Below are positions 33,797 to 41,037 of a stretch of 64,000 nucleotides of DNA, in pieces. The position numbers were made by a program, and so were the translations under genes. Below the pieces are notes generated by a model, which was not told the DNA's origin, ran no database searches, and saw nothing but the letters and a program-made list of their open reading frames with translations. The stretch lies in contig NZ_CAUDZA010000005.1 in the NCBI RefSeq assembly GCF_958453765.1, positions 36,574 to 100,573 on the forward strand, given 5' to 3'. Position 1 is the stretch's first letter. Each line of letters starts with the position of its first letter. This DNA comes from Phascolarctobacterium_A succinatutens_B. GTDB lineage: Bacteria; Bacillota; Negativicutes; Acidaminococcales; Acidaminococcaceae.

Positions 33797-33840
33797 ATAA
33801 TAAAGGAGAACGTGCTGACAAAGCGGAAAGGAGCAGGGTT

Positions 33841-35043
33841 ATGGTTATCAGAACACAGTATCTGGAACGTTTGCGCCCATTTTATGATTCGGAGCTAGTA
33901 AAGGTTATTACCGGCATCAGACGTTGCGGTAAATCTACTATTTTGCGTCAGGTTATTGCTGAAATAAAGGAAAATGGTATCGAGGATTCGCATATCGTTT
34001 ACATAAATTTTGAAGATTACAAGTATCATAAGCTGACAGATGCAGATGCTTTTTATGAATATGTTGAGCAAAAAATTATTGATGAAAGTAAATATTATCT
34101 GTTTTTCGACGAAATTCAAAATGTAAATAATTTTGAGCTTGTGGTAAATTCTTTTCGAGCAACGCATAATGTGAGTATTTTTATTACCGGTTCTAATTCC
34201 AAACTGCTTTCGGGAGAATTAGCTACGCATTTAAGTGGCAGGACAGTATCTTTGCGCGTATTGCCGTTCAATTTTATGGAGTTCTGTCAATACAAAGATA
34301 TCTCTGCACCGGATTATGAAAGCCTGTTGGCGGAATACATGACTTATGGTGGCTTGCCTTTGGTATGTGGTGCTGCCAATAAGGAAACCAAAGAGGTTAT
34401 TTTAAATAATATATATGATGCGGTTGTGCTGAAGGATATAGTCATGCGTAACAAAATAAATTCGCCGCTGGTGCTGGAAAAGGTACTTGATTATATTGTA
34501 GGTAACTCTTCACTGACTGTTTCCGGTAATGCTATTGCCGGTACACTTTCAAGTAATGGGCATAAGGTTTCTGCACCTGTTGTGTACGATTATCTGCGCT
34601 GTATTGTTGATGCCTGTGTTTGTGATAAGGTTTCGCGTTATGATATTCGTGGCAAGAAGGCGCTTGCATTTGAAGAGAAGTATTATGTTTGCGACCTTGG
34701 CTTTCTGCATTTGAAAAAAAACAGAATTAAGGACGAGTATAACTATATTATTGAAACAATTTGCTATAATGAGCTGATTTCGCGTGGCTACAAGGTCTAT
34801 GTAGGTAAAACCTGGAAGGGTGAGATTGACTTTATCGCAGAATTGAATGGAAAGATTGTCTATATTCAGGCAGCATATCTTTTAACTGATGAAAAAACAG
34901 TAGAGCGAGAGTTTGGGGCATATGAAAAAATTGCCGATAATTATCCCAAATATGTTATAACTTTGGATAAGCATACCATTTCAAGAAATGGCATTATCCA
35001 TTATAATCTCATCGATTTCCTGCTTAGAAAAGTCGCTCTTTAA
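33841..35043 (+). CDS. AAA+ ATPase with C-terminal DUF4143 domain (copy 1)
   Basis: A 400-residue protein of the AAA_14/DUF4143 family. Walker A is GIRRCGKST (25-33), Walker B LFFDEIQ (87-93) and sensor 1 FITGSNS (114-120). A middle region (about 225-262) reads like a winged helix, and the C-terminal part has GEIDFIAELNGKIVYIQA (327-344), resembling a PD-(D/E)XK fold with Gln-x-Ala in place of Glu-x-Lys, so nuclease activity may be lost. ATG 33841 follows AAAGGAG. Family members are abundant in gut bacteria; their function is largely unknown. Three palindromes precede its promoter and a terminator follows. A+T-rich compared with core genes. Confidence 0.85.
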   Translation: MVIRTQYLERLRPFYDSELVKVITGIRRCGKSTILRQVIAEIKENGIEDSHIVYINFEDYKYHKLTDADAFYEYVEQKIIDESKYYLFFDEIQNVNNFELVVNSFRATHNVSIFITGSNSKLLSGELATHLSGRTVSLRVLPFNFMEFCQYKDISAPDYESLLAEYMTYGGLPLVCGAANKETKEVILNNIYDAVVLKDIVMRNKINSPLVLEKVLDYIVGNSSLTVSGNAIAGTLSSNGHKVSAPVVYDYLRCIVDACVCDKVSRYDIRGKKALAFEEKYYVCDLGFLHLKKNRIKDEYNYIIETICYNELISRGYKVYVGKTWKGEIDFIAELNGKIVYIQAAYLLTDEKTVEREFGAYEKIADNYPKYVITLDKHTISRNGIIHYNLIDFLLRKVAL

Positions 35044-35072
35044 TTTTAGCAAGCAATATAATATCTTGAATT

Positions 35073-35111
35073 AATCACGTAAGCAGTTTACTGTGCTTGC
35101 GTGATTTTTAT
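35073..35111 (+). terminator. Terminator after ATPase copy 1
   Basis: AATCACG-T-AAGCA (35073-35085) pairs with TGCTT-G-CGTGATT (35094-35106), followed by TTTTAT. Confidence 0.8.
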
Positions 35112-35200
35112 ATGGATTTCGATGTGTTTTTGCAGGCTTAACAGCGTAGTTAGCTAGAAAAATGAAGAAAATAGTTTAAACTTTTTTCTGTAATAAGCAA

Positions 35201-35246
35201 TTCTATTACGAGAAAAGTGCACTAGGTGAAAAAGTTCGTAATAGAA
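35201..35246. repeat. 46-bp palindromic repeat, family 2, copy R1
   Basis: Left arm TTCTATTACGAG, 22-bp centre (begins AAAAGTGCACTAGGTG), right arm TTCGTAATAGAA (one mismatch to a perfect inverted arm). Confidence 0.88.
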
Positions 35247-35273
35247 AGTGGCGATGAAGCAGCAAAAAGGCAA

Positions 35274-35319
35274 TTCTATTACGAGAAAAGGGAAAAAGTG
35301 CCCGAATCTCGTAATAGAA
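35274..35319. repeat. 46-bp palindromic repeat, family 2, copy R2
   Basis: Perfect 12-bp arms TTCTATTACGAG and CTCGTAATAGAA around a 22-bp centre that begins AAAAGGGAAAAAGTG. R1 to R2 start distance is 73 bp. Confidence 0.9.
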
Positions 35320-35332
35320 AATATGCTTAAGC

Positions 35333-35361
35333 TTGCTTAAGGTGCTTAATAATGCTATACT
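35333..35361 (+). promoter_or_regulatory. Promoter of ATPase copy 2, overlapped by repeat R3
   Basis: TTGCTT (35333-35338), 17-nt spacer, TATACT (35356-35361). The -10 and the predicted start site lie at or inside repeat R3, as expected for autorepression. Confidence 0.6.
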
Positions 35362-35404
35362 TATTACGAGAAAAGTGCACTAGGTGAAAAATCTCGTAAT
35401 AGGA
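35359..35404. repeat. 46-bp palindromic repeat, family 2, copy R3 (overlaps promoter and Shine-Dalgarno)
   Basis: Arms ACTTATTACGAG and CTCGTAATAGGA; the centre is nearly identical to that of R1 (AAAAGTGCACTAGGTG). Its right end supplies the AGGAG ribosome binding site of the next gene. R2 to R3 distance is 85 bp. Confidence 0.85.
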
Positions 35405-35413
35405 GTGTGTGGA

Positions 35414-36667
35414 ATGACAGAATTTAAACGAGATCTTTATCTGCAAAAGCTTATAGACCGTAAAGAAAACGGAGAGATTAAGGTTATTACCGGTATTCGC
35501 AGATGTGGCAAATCATATCTGTTATTTAATCTGTATTACAATTACCTGCTGCAAAACGGAGTAGATAAGGATTGCATTATACGCATAGCTTTAGATAGTC
35601 CTGAATGGGAAGATATGCTTAATATTCAGATGCTTAATGAGTATATTAAAAGCAAGATAGTCCCAGAGAAAATAAACTATGTTTTTCTTGATGAGGTGCA
35701 GTTTGTTGATGGCTTTGCAAAGCTATTGAATGGCTTAAATCGCTACAGTAATCTGGATATTTATGTTACTGGCAGCAATTCTAAGTTTTTGTCTACTGAC
35801 ATTTTGACAGAGTTTCGCGGGCGTGGTGATGAAGTACGCGTTTATCCTTTGAATTATGCAGAATTTGCTTCTGTATTTGAAGGAAGCAAAGAAGAGGCAT
35901 GGAAGAATTATTATACTTATGGTGGGTTGCCGCAAATTTTAGCTCGCAAAAAGGATGAGCTAAAAGCAAAATATTTGAGAGATTTGTTCAGTAAGGTGTA
36001 TTTGGCTGATATAGTAGAGCGTAATAGCTTGCGTGGCGATGTGGTTATGGATACTTTGGTGAATATTTTGGCTTCGTCCGTTGGTTCTTTGACTAATCCT
36101 TCCAAGTTAGCCAATACTTTTGCTAGCAAGGGTATTAAGGTCAGTGATAAGACCATCGGAGTATATATTGATTATCTTCAGGATGCTTTTTTATTGAGTA
36201 AAGCAGAAAGATATGATATTAAAGGTAAGAAGTATATTGCTTCACCATTCAAATATTATTTTACTGATGTTGGCTTACGCAATGTACGTTTGAATTTTCG
36301 TCAACAGGAAGAGAATCACATTATGGAAAACATTATTTATAATGAATTGCTGGTGCGTGATTTTAATGTTGATGTCGGAATTGTAGAGTATCGTACCAAA
36401 AATGCTGAAGGAAAGCAGGAAAAGGTGAATTTAGAGGTTGATTTTGTTTGCAATAAGGGAAGTCAGCGCTTTTATATTCAGTCCGCCTTTTTCATTCCTG
36501 ATAGGGAAAAGATGGAGCAGGAGCAGAATTCCCTTGTCCGTATCAATGATTCGTTTAAAAAGATTATCGTGGTTAAGGATGATATAAAGCCTTGGTATAA
36601 TGAAGAGGGAATTTTGGTGTTGGGGTTGCAGCAGTTTTTACTTCAACCTGAAAGCATGCTTTTATAA
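35414..36667 (+). CDS. AAA+ ATPase with C-terminal DUF4143 domain (copy 2)
   Basis: A 417-residue relative of the first ATPase, but strongly diverged. Walker A is GIRRCGKS (27-34), Walker B VFLDEVQ (90-96), sensor 1 YVTGSNS (117-123). The C-terminal part has LEVDFVCNKGSQRFYIQSA, again a PD-(D/E)XK-like region with Gln in the position of the catalytic acid. ATG 35414 is chosen because AGGAG from repeat R3 sits 8 nt upstream; an earlier GTG at 35384 lies inside the repeat. The stop codon is directly followed by repeat R4, so the gene is bracketed by its palindromes. Very A+T-rich, suggesting transfer. Biochemical role unknown. Confidence 0.84.
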   Translation: MTEFKRDLYLQKLIDRKENGEIKVITGIRRCGKSYLLFNLYYNYLLQNGVDKDCIIRIALDSPEWEDMLNIQMLNEYIKSKIVPEKINYVFLDEVQFVDGFAKLLNGLNRYSNLDIYVTGSNSKFLSTDILTEFRGRGDEVRVYPLNYAEFASVFEGSKEEAWKNYYTYGGLPQILARKKDELKAKYLRDLFSKVYLADIVERNSLRGDVVMDTLVNILASSVGSLTNPSKLANTFASKGIKVSDKTIGVYIDYLQDAFLLSKAERYDIKGKKYIASPFKYYFTDVGLRNVRLNFRQQEENHIMENIIYNELLVRDFNVDVGIVEYRTKNAEGKQEKVNLEVDFVCNKGSQRFYIQSAFFIPDREKMEQEQNSLVRINDSFKKIIVVKDDIKPWYNEEGILVLGLQQFLLQPESMLL

Positions 36668-36713
36668 TTCTATTACGAGAAAAGGGAGAAAATGCACGTT
36701 TCTCGTAATAGAA
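36668..36713. repeat. 46-bp palindromic repeat, family 2, copy R4 (downstream)
   Basis: Perfect arms TTCTATTACGAG and CTCGTAATAGAA around a 22-bp centre starting AAAAGGGAGAAAATG. It begins at the base after the ATPase stop codon and may also act as a weak terminator stem. Confidence 0.9.
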
Positions 36714-36727
36714 TTCATCGTTATAAT

Positions 36728-36778
36728 AAAAATAAGGATTCACTTCCGATTTACTTGCGAAGTGAATCCTTATTTTTT
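36728..36778. terminator. Bidirectional terminator between ATPase copy 2 and the XRE gene
   Basis: AAATAAGGATTCACTTC (36730-36746) pairs perfectly with GAAGTGAATCCTTATTT (36759-36775); A- and T-runs flank it. The right arm covers the last codons of the minus-strand gene. Confidence 0.88.
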
Positions 36779-36970
36779 GTTTGTTAAGCCTAAAATGTAA
36801 TCCGTGGATGTGTTATGAAATTTAGCCAAGGCAATGAGTATATCTGTCGGTATATCCCGTTCGCCTTTTTCATAGTTGCTGTAGACTCTTTGCGAGCAGT
36901 TAAGGATTTCAGCCATTTGTGTTTGCGTCATGTCCTTGTCCTCACGTAAGTCGCGAATGCGCTGATACAT
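36770..36970 (-). CDS. Small XRE-family helix-turn-helix regulator
   Basis: A 66-residue Cro/C1-type DNA-binding protein: IRDLREDKDMTQTQMAEILNCSQRVYSNYEKGERDIPTDIL spans the five-helix domain, with the recognition-helix region SQRVYSNYEKG. The end DYILGLTNKK is typical of XRE proteins of this size. ATG at 36970 is preferred over an upstream GTG because GGGTGA has 6-nt spacing. It is divergent from the restriction-modification operon and resembles controller (C) proteins that time expression of restriction genes. That role is inferred from position. Confidence 0.88.
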   Translation of the reverse strand: MYQRIRDLREDKDMTQTQMAEILNCSQRVYSNYEKGERDIPTDILIALAKFHNTSTDYILGLTNKK

Positions 36971-37020
36971 TATTATCACCCAATAACATTATAGAAAGAG
37001 AAGGCACTTTAACTTGCTAT

Positions 37021-37142
37021 TTAGCGCAAATTGCGCTAAAATCAAAAGAGAAAAGTATTAGCTTGCTAATACTTCAGGCAAAACACACTCGATGTGTGCT
37101 TTTGCTTGACTGGGGGGGACAACAGTGTATCATTATAATGAG
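37021..37142. promoter_or_regulatory. Palindrome-rich divergent control region between xre and the R-M operon
   Basis: Contains a 21-bp perfect palindrome TTTAGCGCAA-A-TTGCGCTAAA (37021-37041) and AGTATTAGC-TT-GCTAATACT (37055-37074). A bulged stem GCAAAACACAC/GTGTGCTTTTGC (37079-37106) and TCATTATAATGA (37131-37142) follow. A candidate promoter for the R-M operon is TTGACT (37107-37112), 16 nt, TATCAT (37129-37134), overlapping the last palindrome. One or more are likely operators for the XRE protein. Confidence 0.6.
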
Positions 37143-37193
37143 TTATTGACAAATTTTTGATACGTAAACAATTAACGGAGCTGACTTGAGAAA

Positions 37194-37253
37194 ATGGACT
37201 TTATTGATAACGTAAATATAACGCTAAAAGATGATTTGGCCTTAGAATTGTAA
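37194..37253 (+). pseudogene. Detached N-terminal 19 codons of the SNF2 helicase, ended by in-frame TAA
   Basis: ATG 37194 opens a frame reading MDFIDNVNITLKDDLALEL and then TAA (37251-37253). The same frame continues as Lys-Gly-Ser-Met into the large helicase gene, whose first usable ATG is 37263. Helicases of this family, as I recall them, begin with a very similar N-terminal segment, so the TAA appears to be a nonsense mutation at codon 20 rather than an unrelated leader. Confidence 0.7.
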
Positions 37254-37262
37254 AAGGGCAGT

Positions 37263-40200
37263 ATGCTGTCTATTGTGGCAGCAGATTTTTCTATGTATGC
37301 CTTCGAGGCTTTGCGTAAGGAGCTAAGCGAGATTGAAGAATTACGTTTTATTTTCACTGATCCCACTTTTATTCAAAAAGAGAATAGCAAGAAGGAAAAA
37401 CGCGAATTTTATATTCCTAAAATAAATCGTGAGCGTCGTATTTATGGCACGGAATTTGAGGTAAAGCTGCGCAACGAATTAAATCAAAAGGCAATTGCTA
37501 AAGAATGTGCTGAGTGGATTAAGAAGAAGGTTACCTTTAAATCCAATGTTGGTAATAAGGAAATTACAACTAGGTTTATTGTATTGGACGATATAGCGTA
37601 TTATACCGTTAATAGCTTCACGACTGTTGATTTAGGCTGTGAGCAGGGAAACACTATGAGCGTGAGAATAGCTAAGTTTGAAAGCCCTATGTCGCAGGCA
37701 CTCATAGAGCAATTCACCGAGCTTTGGCAGAACGAAGAAGAGTTAAAGGACGTAACCAACAATGTTATAAGCAGTATAAGCTCGGCTTATAATGAAAATG
37801 CGCCTGAGTTTATTTATTTCGTGACGCTGTATAATATTTTCCATGAATTTCTTACGGATATCAGTGAGGATGAGCTGCCGAATGAGCGTACAGGCTTTAA
37901 GAACAGCAAAATCTGGAATATGCTCTTTAATTTTCAACGTGATGCTGTGTTAGGCATTATTAATAAGCTGGAAAAATATAATGGCTGTATTTTAGCTGAC
38001 AGTGTTGGTTTGGGCAAAACCTTTACTGCATTAGCCGTTATCAAATATTATGAAGGACGCAACAAGAATGTACTTGTATTATGTCCGAAAAAGCTGGCAG
38101 ACAACTGGAATACGTATCGCGCTAACTATAAAAACAATCCTATTGCCAGTGATAGGCTGCGTTATGATGTTTTATATCATTCTGACCTGCTGCGCAAGCG
38201 TGGTTATAGCGGTGAGATTGATTTGAGCAGGATAAATTGGAGCAACTATGACCTTGTAGTTATTGATGAATCGCATAATTTCCGTAATGGCGGTGCCTTT
38301 GATGGCGAAGATAAAGAGAATCGCTATACGGTGCTAATGAACAAGGTTATTCGTGAGGGCGTGCAGACAAAGGTGTTGATGCTTTCTGCTACTCCCGTTA
38401 ATAATCGCTTTAACGATTTGAAGAATCAGCTTCAATTGGCCTATGAGGGTGATAGCAGCAAAATTAATGATAAGCTGAATACCAAAAATTCTATAGATGA
38501 TATTTTCCGTAATGCGCAGGCAGCCTATAATCATTGGTCGAAACTGCCTCCGGCAGAACGCACAGTGCAGAATTTGCTGGAGAACCTCAGCTATGATTTT
38601 TTCAATTTGCTTGATTCTGTAACTATTGCACGTTCGCGCAAGCATATTACCAGATATTATGATACGAAGGCTATTGGCAGCTTTCCTGAACGCAAAACGC
38701 CGCTATCCTTTCGCCCTGCGTTGGTTAAGAATGGCGCAGTAAATTATAAAGAAATATTTTCGAAGCTTGATGAGCTGGAGCTGTCTATATATACTCCGAC
38801 GGAATTTATTTTGCATAGCCGTTTGCCGAAATATGCAGAGCTTTTTGATGATAATAAGGTCAATACTGGCTTTACACAGGCGAACCGCGAGCGTGGTATT
38901 CGTCGACTGATGGCGATAAATATTTTGAAGCGCATGGAAAGCTCCGTGTATTCGTTCAGGCTGACTGTGGAAAGAGTGCGGGCTAGTATTTGCGCAGCAT
39001 TGCAAAAGATAGACAGCTTCACGCAGCACAGGCTTGCTAATGCGCAGGTGGATACCGGTACTGATTTCAGCGGCGCCGATTTTGATATGGAAGAGGAAAG
39101 CTTTGTTGTGGGCAAAAAGGTGCCTATTGAGCTGGCTGACATGGATATTGTGAGCTGGGGGCATAGCTTGCAGCATGACAAGGAGTGTTTGGATGAGCTG
39201 CTTGGGATGGTGCAGAGCATTACGCCTGTGCAGGATAATAAGCTGCAGGAGCTGCTAGAGCTTATAGACGATAAAATTCAGCATCCCTTGAATGCAGATA
39301 ACAAGAAAATTATTGTGTTTACTGCTTTTGCCGACACTGCTGCCTATCTTTATGAGCATGTCAGCAAGCATGTGCAGGAGCAGTTTGGCTTGCATACGGC
39401 GATGGTTACAGGCTCGGTGGATGGCAGATGCACGATACCGAAGCTTAGGTGTGATTTGAATACCGTACTGACCTGTTTTGCACCTTTAGCGAAGGATAAG
39501 AAGCTGCTTTTCCCTGAGGATAAAAACGAGATAGATATTTTGATTGCTACTGATTGTATTTCCGAAGGTCAGAATTTGCAGGATTGTGACTTTCTTGTGA
39601 ATTATGACATACATTGGAATCCAGTGCGTATCGTCCAGCGCTTCGGCCGTATTGACCGCATAGGCAGCAGAAATGCCTTTATCCAATTGGTTAATTTTTG
39701 GCCAGACGTGGATTTGGACGACTACATTGACCTCAAAAGCCGTGTAGAAAGCCGTATGAAGGCGGTGGATTTGACAGCGACGGCAGATGATAACCTGCTG
39801 AGCAATAATGAAAAGCTCGACCTGCAGTATCGCAAGCAGCAGCTGCAGCAGTTGCAAAAGGAAGTTGTCGATATTGAGGATATGAGTACGGGTATTTCCA
39901 TTATGGATTTAGGCTTGAACGAGTTCCGCTTAGATTTATTGGAATATATCAAGACGCATGGCGAGCTGGATAAAACACCCTTTGGCCTGCATGCCGTTGT
40001 GCCTGCGAGTGAGGAATGCCCTCCTGGGGTAATTTACGTGCTGAAAAACTGCACGGATAACATAAATATAGACAGAAAAAATCTTCTGCATCCGTTTTAC
40101 GCCGTATATATTGGCGAGGATGGAGAGATTATCTGCAACCATTTGGCACCGAAGAAGCTGCTGGACAAGCTGCGCTTTACCTGCCGTGGCAAGGATAAGC

Positions 40201-40430
40201 CTTTAACAGACGTGTGCAGCGATTTCAACAAGGCGACGAATGATGGCAGAAGTATGGGTGTTTATTCCCGGCTTTTGGAGGATGCTATTGCTTCCATAAT
40301 CAATGTGAAGGATGCCGACGATGTTGACAGCTTCCTGAGCGGTGAGGAAATCAGCTTCTTTGATAACAGTATTAAAGGACTGGATGATTTTGAACTGATT
40401 TGCTTTCTAGTTGTGCGAGGTGAGCAGTGA
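37263..40430 (+). CDS. SNF2-family helicase of an extended type III R-M locus (N-terminally interrupted)
   Basis: A 1055-residue open frame. Residues 1-150 look like the phospholipase D-like region often fused to these helicases (MYAFEALRKEL, LRFIFTDPTF). The Walker A is ADSVGLGKT (245-253), motif II DESH (335-338), motif III SATPVNNRF, and the C lobe has ATDCISEGQNLQ and QRFGRIDRIGS. The likely native start is ATG 37194, but TAA at 37251-37253 breaks it. Translation may restart at ATG 37263, 9 nt after the stop, behind AAAAGGG, giving a protein short by 23 residues. The stop overlaps the DUF4391 gene. Such helicases accompany type III enzymes in defence islands. Confidence 0.85.
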   Translation: MLSIVAADFSMYAFEALRKELSEIEELRFIFTDPTFIQKENSKKEKREFYIPKINRERRIYGTEFEVKLRNELNQKAIAKECAEWIKKKVTFKSNVGNKEITTRFIVLDDIAYYTVNSFTTVDLGCEQGNTMSVRIAKFESPMSQALIEQFTELWQNEEELKDVTNNVISSISSAYNENAPEFIYFVTLYNIFHEFLTDISEDELPNERTGFKNSKIWNMLFNFQRDAVLGIINKLEKYNGCILADSVGLGKTFTALAVIKYYEGRNKNVLVLCPKKLADNWNTYRANYKNNPIASDRLRYDVLYHSDLLRKRGYSGEIDLSRINWSNYDLVVIDESHNFRNGGAFDGEDKENRYTVLMNKVIREGVQTKVLMLSATPVNNRFNDLKNQLQLAYEGDSSKINDKLNTKNSIDDIFRNAQAAYNHWSKLPPAERTVQNLLENLSYDFFNLLDSVTIARSRKHITRYYDTKAIGSFPERKTPLSFRPALVKNGAVNYKEIFSKLDELELSIYTPTEFILHSRLPKYAELFDDNKVNTGFTQANRERGIRRLMAINILKRMESSVYSFRLTVERVRASICAALQKIDSFTQHRLANAQVDTGTDFSGADFDMEEESFVVGKKVPIELADMDIVSWGHSLQHDKECLDELLGMVQSITPVQDNKLQELLELIDDKIQHPLNADNKKIIVFTAFADTAAYLYEHVSKHVQEQFGLHTAMVTGSVDGRCTIPKLRCDLNTVLTCFAPLAKDKKLLFPEDKNEIDILIATDCISEGQNLQDCDFLVNYDIHWNPVRIVQRFGRIDRIGSRNAFIQLVNFWPDVDLDDYIDLKSRVESRMKAVDLTATADDNLLSNNEKLDLQYRKQQLQQLQKEVVDIEDMSTGISIMDLGLNEFRLDLLEYIKTHGELDKTPFGLHAVVPASEECPPGVIYVLKNCTDNINIDRKNLLHPFYAVYIGEDGEIICNHLAPKKLLDKLRFTCRGKDKPLTDVCSDFNKATNDGRSMGVYSRLLEDAIASIINVKDADDVDSFLSGEEISFFDNSIKGLDDFELICFLVVRGEQ

Positions 40431-41035
40431 TGTTAGGCTTACCGCAGACTACAGAAGTAAAGAAAATTATTCCCAAACGTGCTTTATACAGCAAGTTTGA
40501 ACTGAATACAGCGGAGCAGAAGGAGTTTGACGCAGCCATCAGGCAGATAACCATCGTCAACGAAATTTCCTTACGCACAATACCTGCCTTGCAAAAGCAG
40601 GAGAAAGCTGTTTTTGTTTTGGCAGTACAGCTGAAGCAGGAGGGCTGTGCGGAAAGGCTTTTGCAAAGGCTGTGCAGGCTGATTGACCAGCGCTTGCTGT
40701 TAGCGCTTTGCTATGCAGATAAGCTGCAATTAGCTCTGCTTTTTGACAATAAAATATTCCTCAATGAATTTAAGCCTGCGGCAGAGCAACGGGTTACTCT
40801 GCAAGGCACAAGCTTAAAGGATATTTGGGAACACTTCGCTCTGCAGGTGGCAAATTTAACGCCATCTGCAGGGCTTACATCTGCTTCCGTAATTGCCAAT
40901 GCCGGCAGGCGGGCAGAAACAGAAGCACAGATAGCAGCGTTGACGAAGAAAATGTTTGCGGAAAAGCAGGCACGAAAAAAACTGACCTTGCGTGAAGCAA
41001 TAAACAAGCTGAAAAAAGAACTGGAGGAATTATAA
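40430..41035 (+). CDS. DUF4391 domain protein
   Basis: A 201-residue protein of the DUF4391 family, which I know only as a frequent companion of type III methyltransferases and SNF2 helicases. It starts LGLPQTTEVKKIIPKRALYSKF and ends in a predicted coiled coil (KKMFAEKQARKKLTLREAINKLKKELEEL, within which Lys/Glu heptads are visible). There are no catalytic motifs that I recognise. The TGATG overlap with the helicase and the 2-nt gap to Mod show that it is translated as part of the four-gene operon. It may bridge the helicase and the modification enzyme. Confidence 0.8.
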   Translation: MLGLPQTTEVKKIIPKRALYSKFELNTAEQKEFDAAIRQITIVNEISLRTIPALQKQEKAVFVLAVQLKQEGCAERLLQRLCRLIDQRLLLALCYADKLQLALLFDNKIFLNEFKPAAEQRVTLQGTSLKDIWEHFALQVANLTPSAGLTSASVIANAGRRAETEAQIAALTKKMFAEKQARKKLTLREAINKLKKELEEL

Positions 41036-41037
41036 TT

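Noticed and set aside
37251..37253. Possibility that TAA is recoded or read through in the helicase gene.
   Set aside because: TAA is used as the normal stop in many genes here, and no frameshift or readthrough signal was visible; nonsense mutation with restart is simpler.
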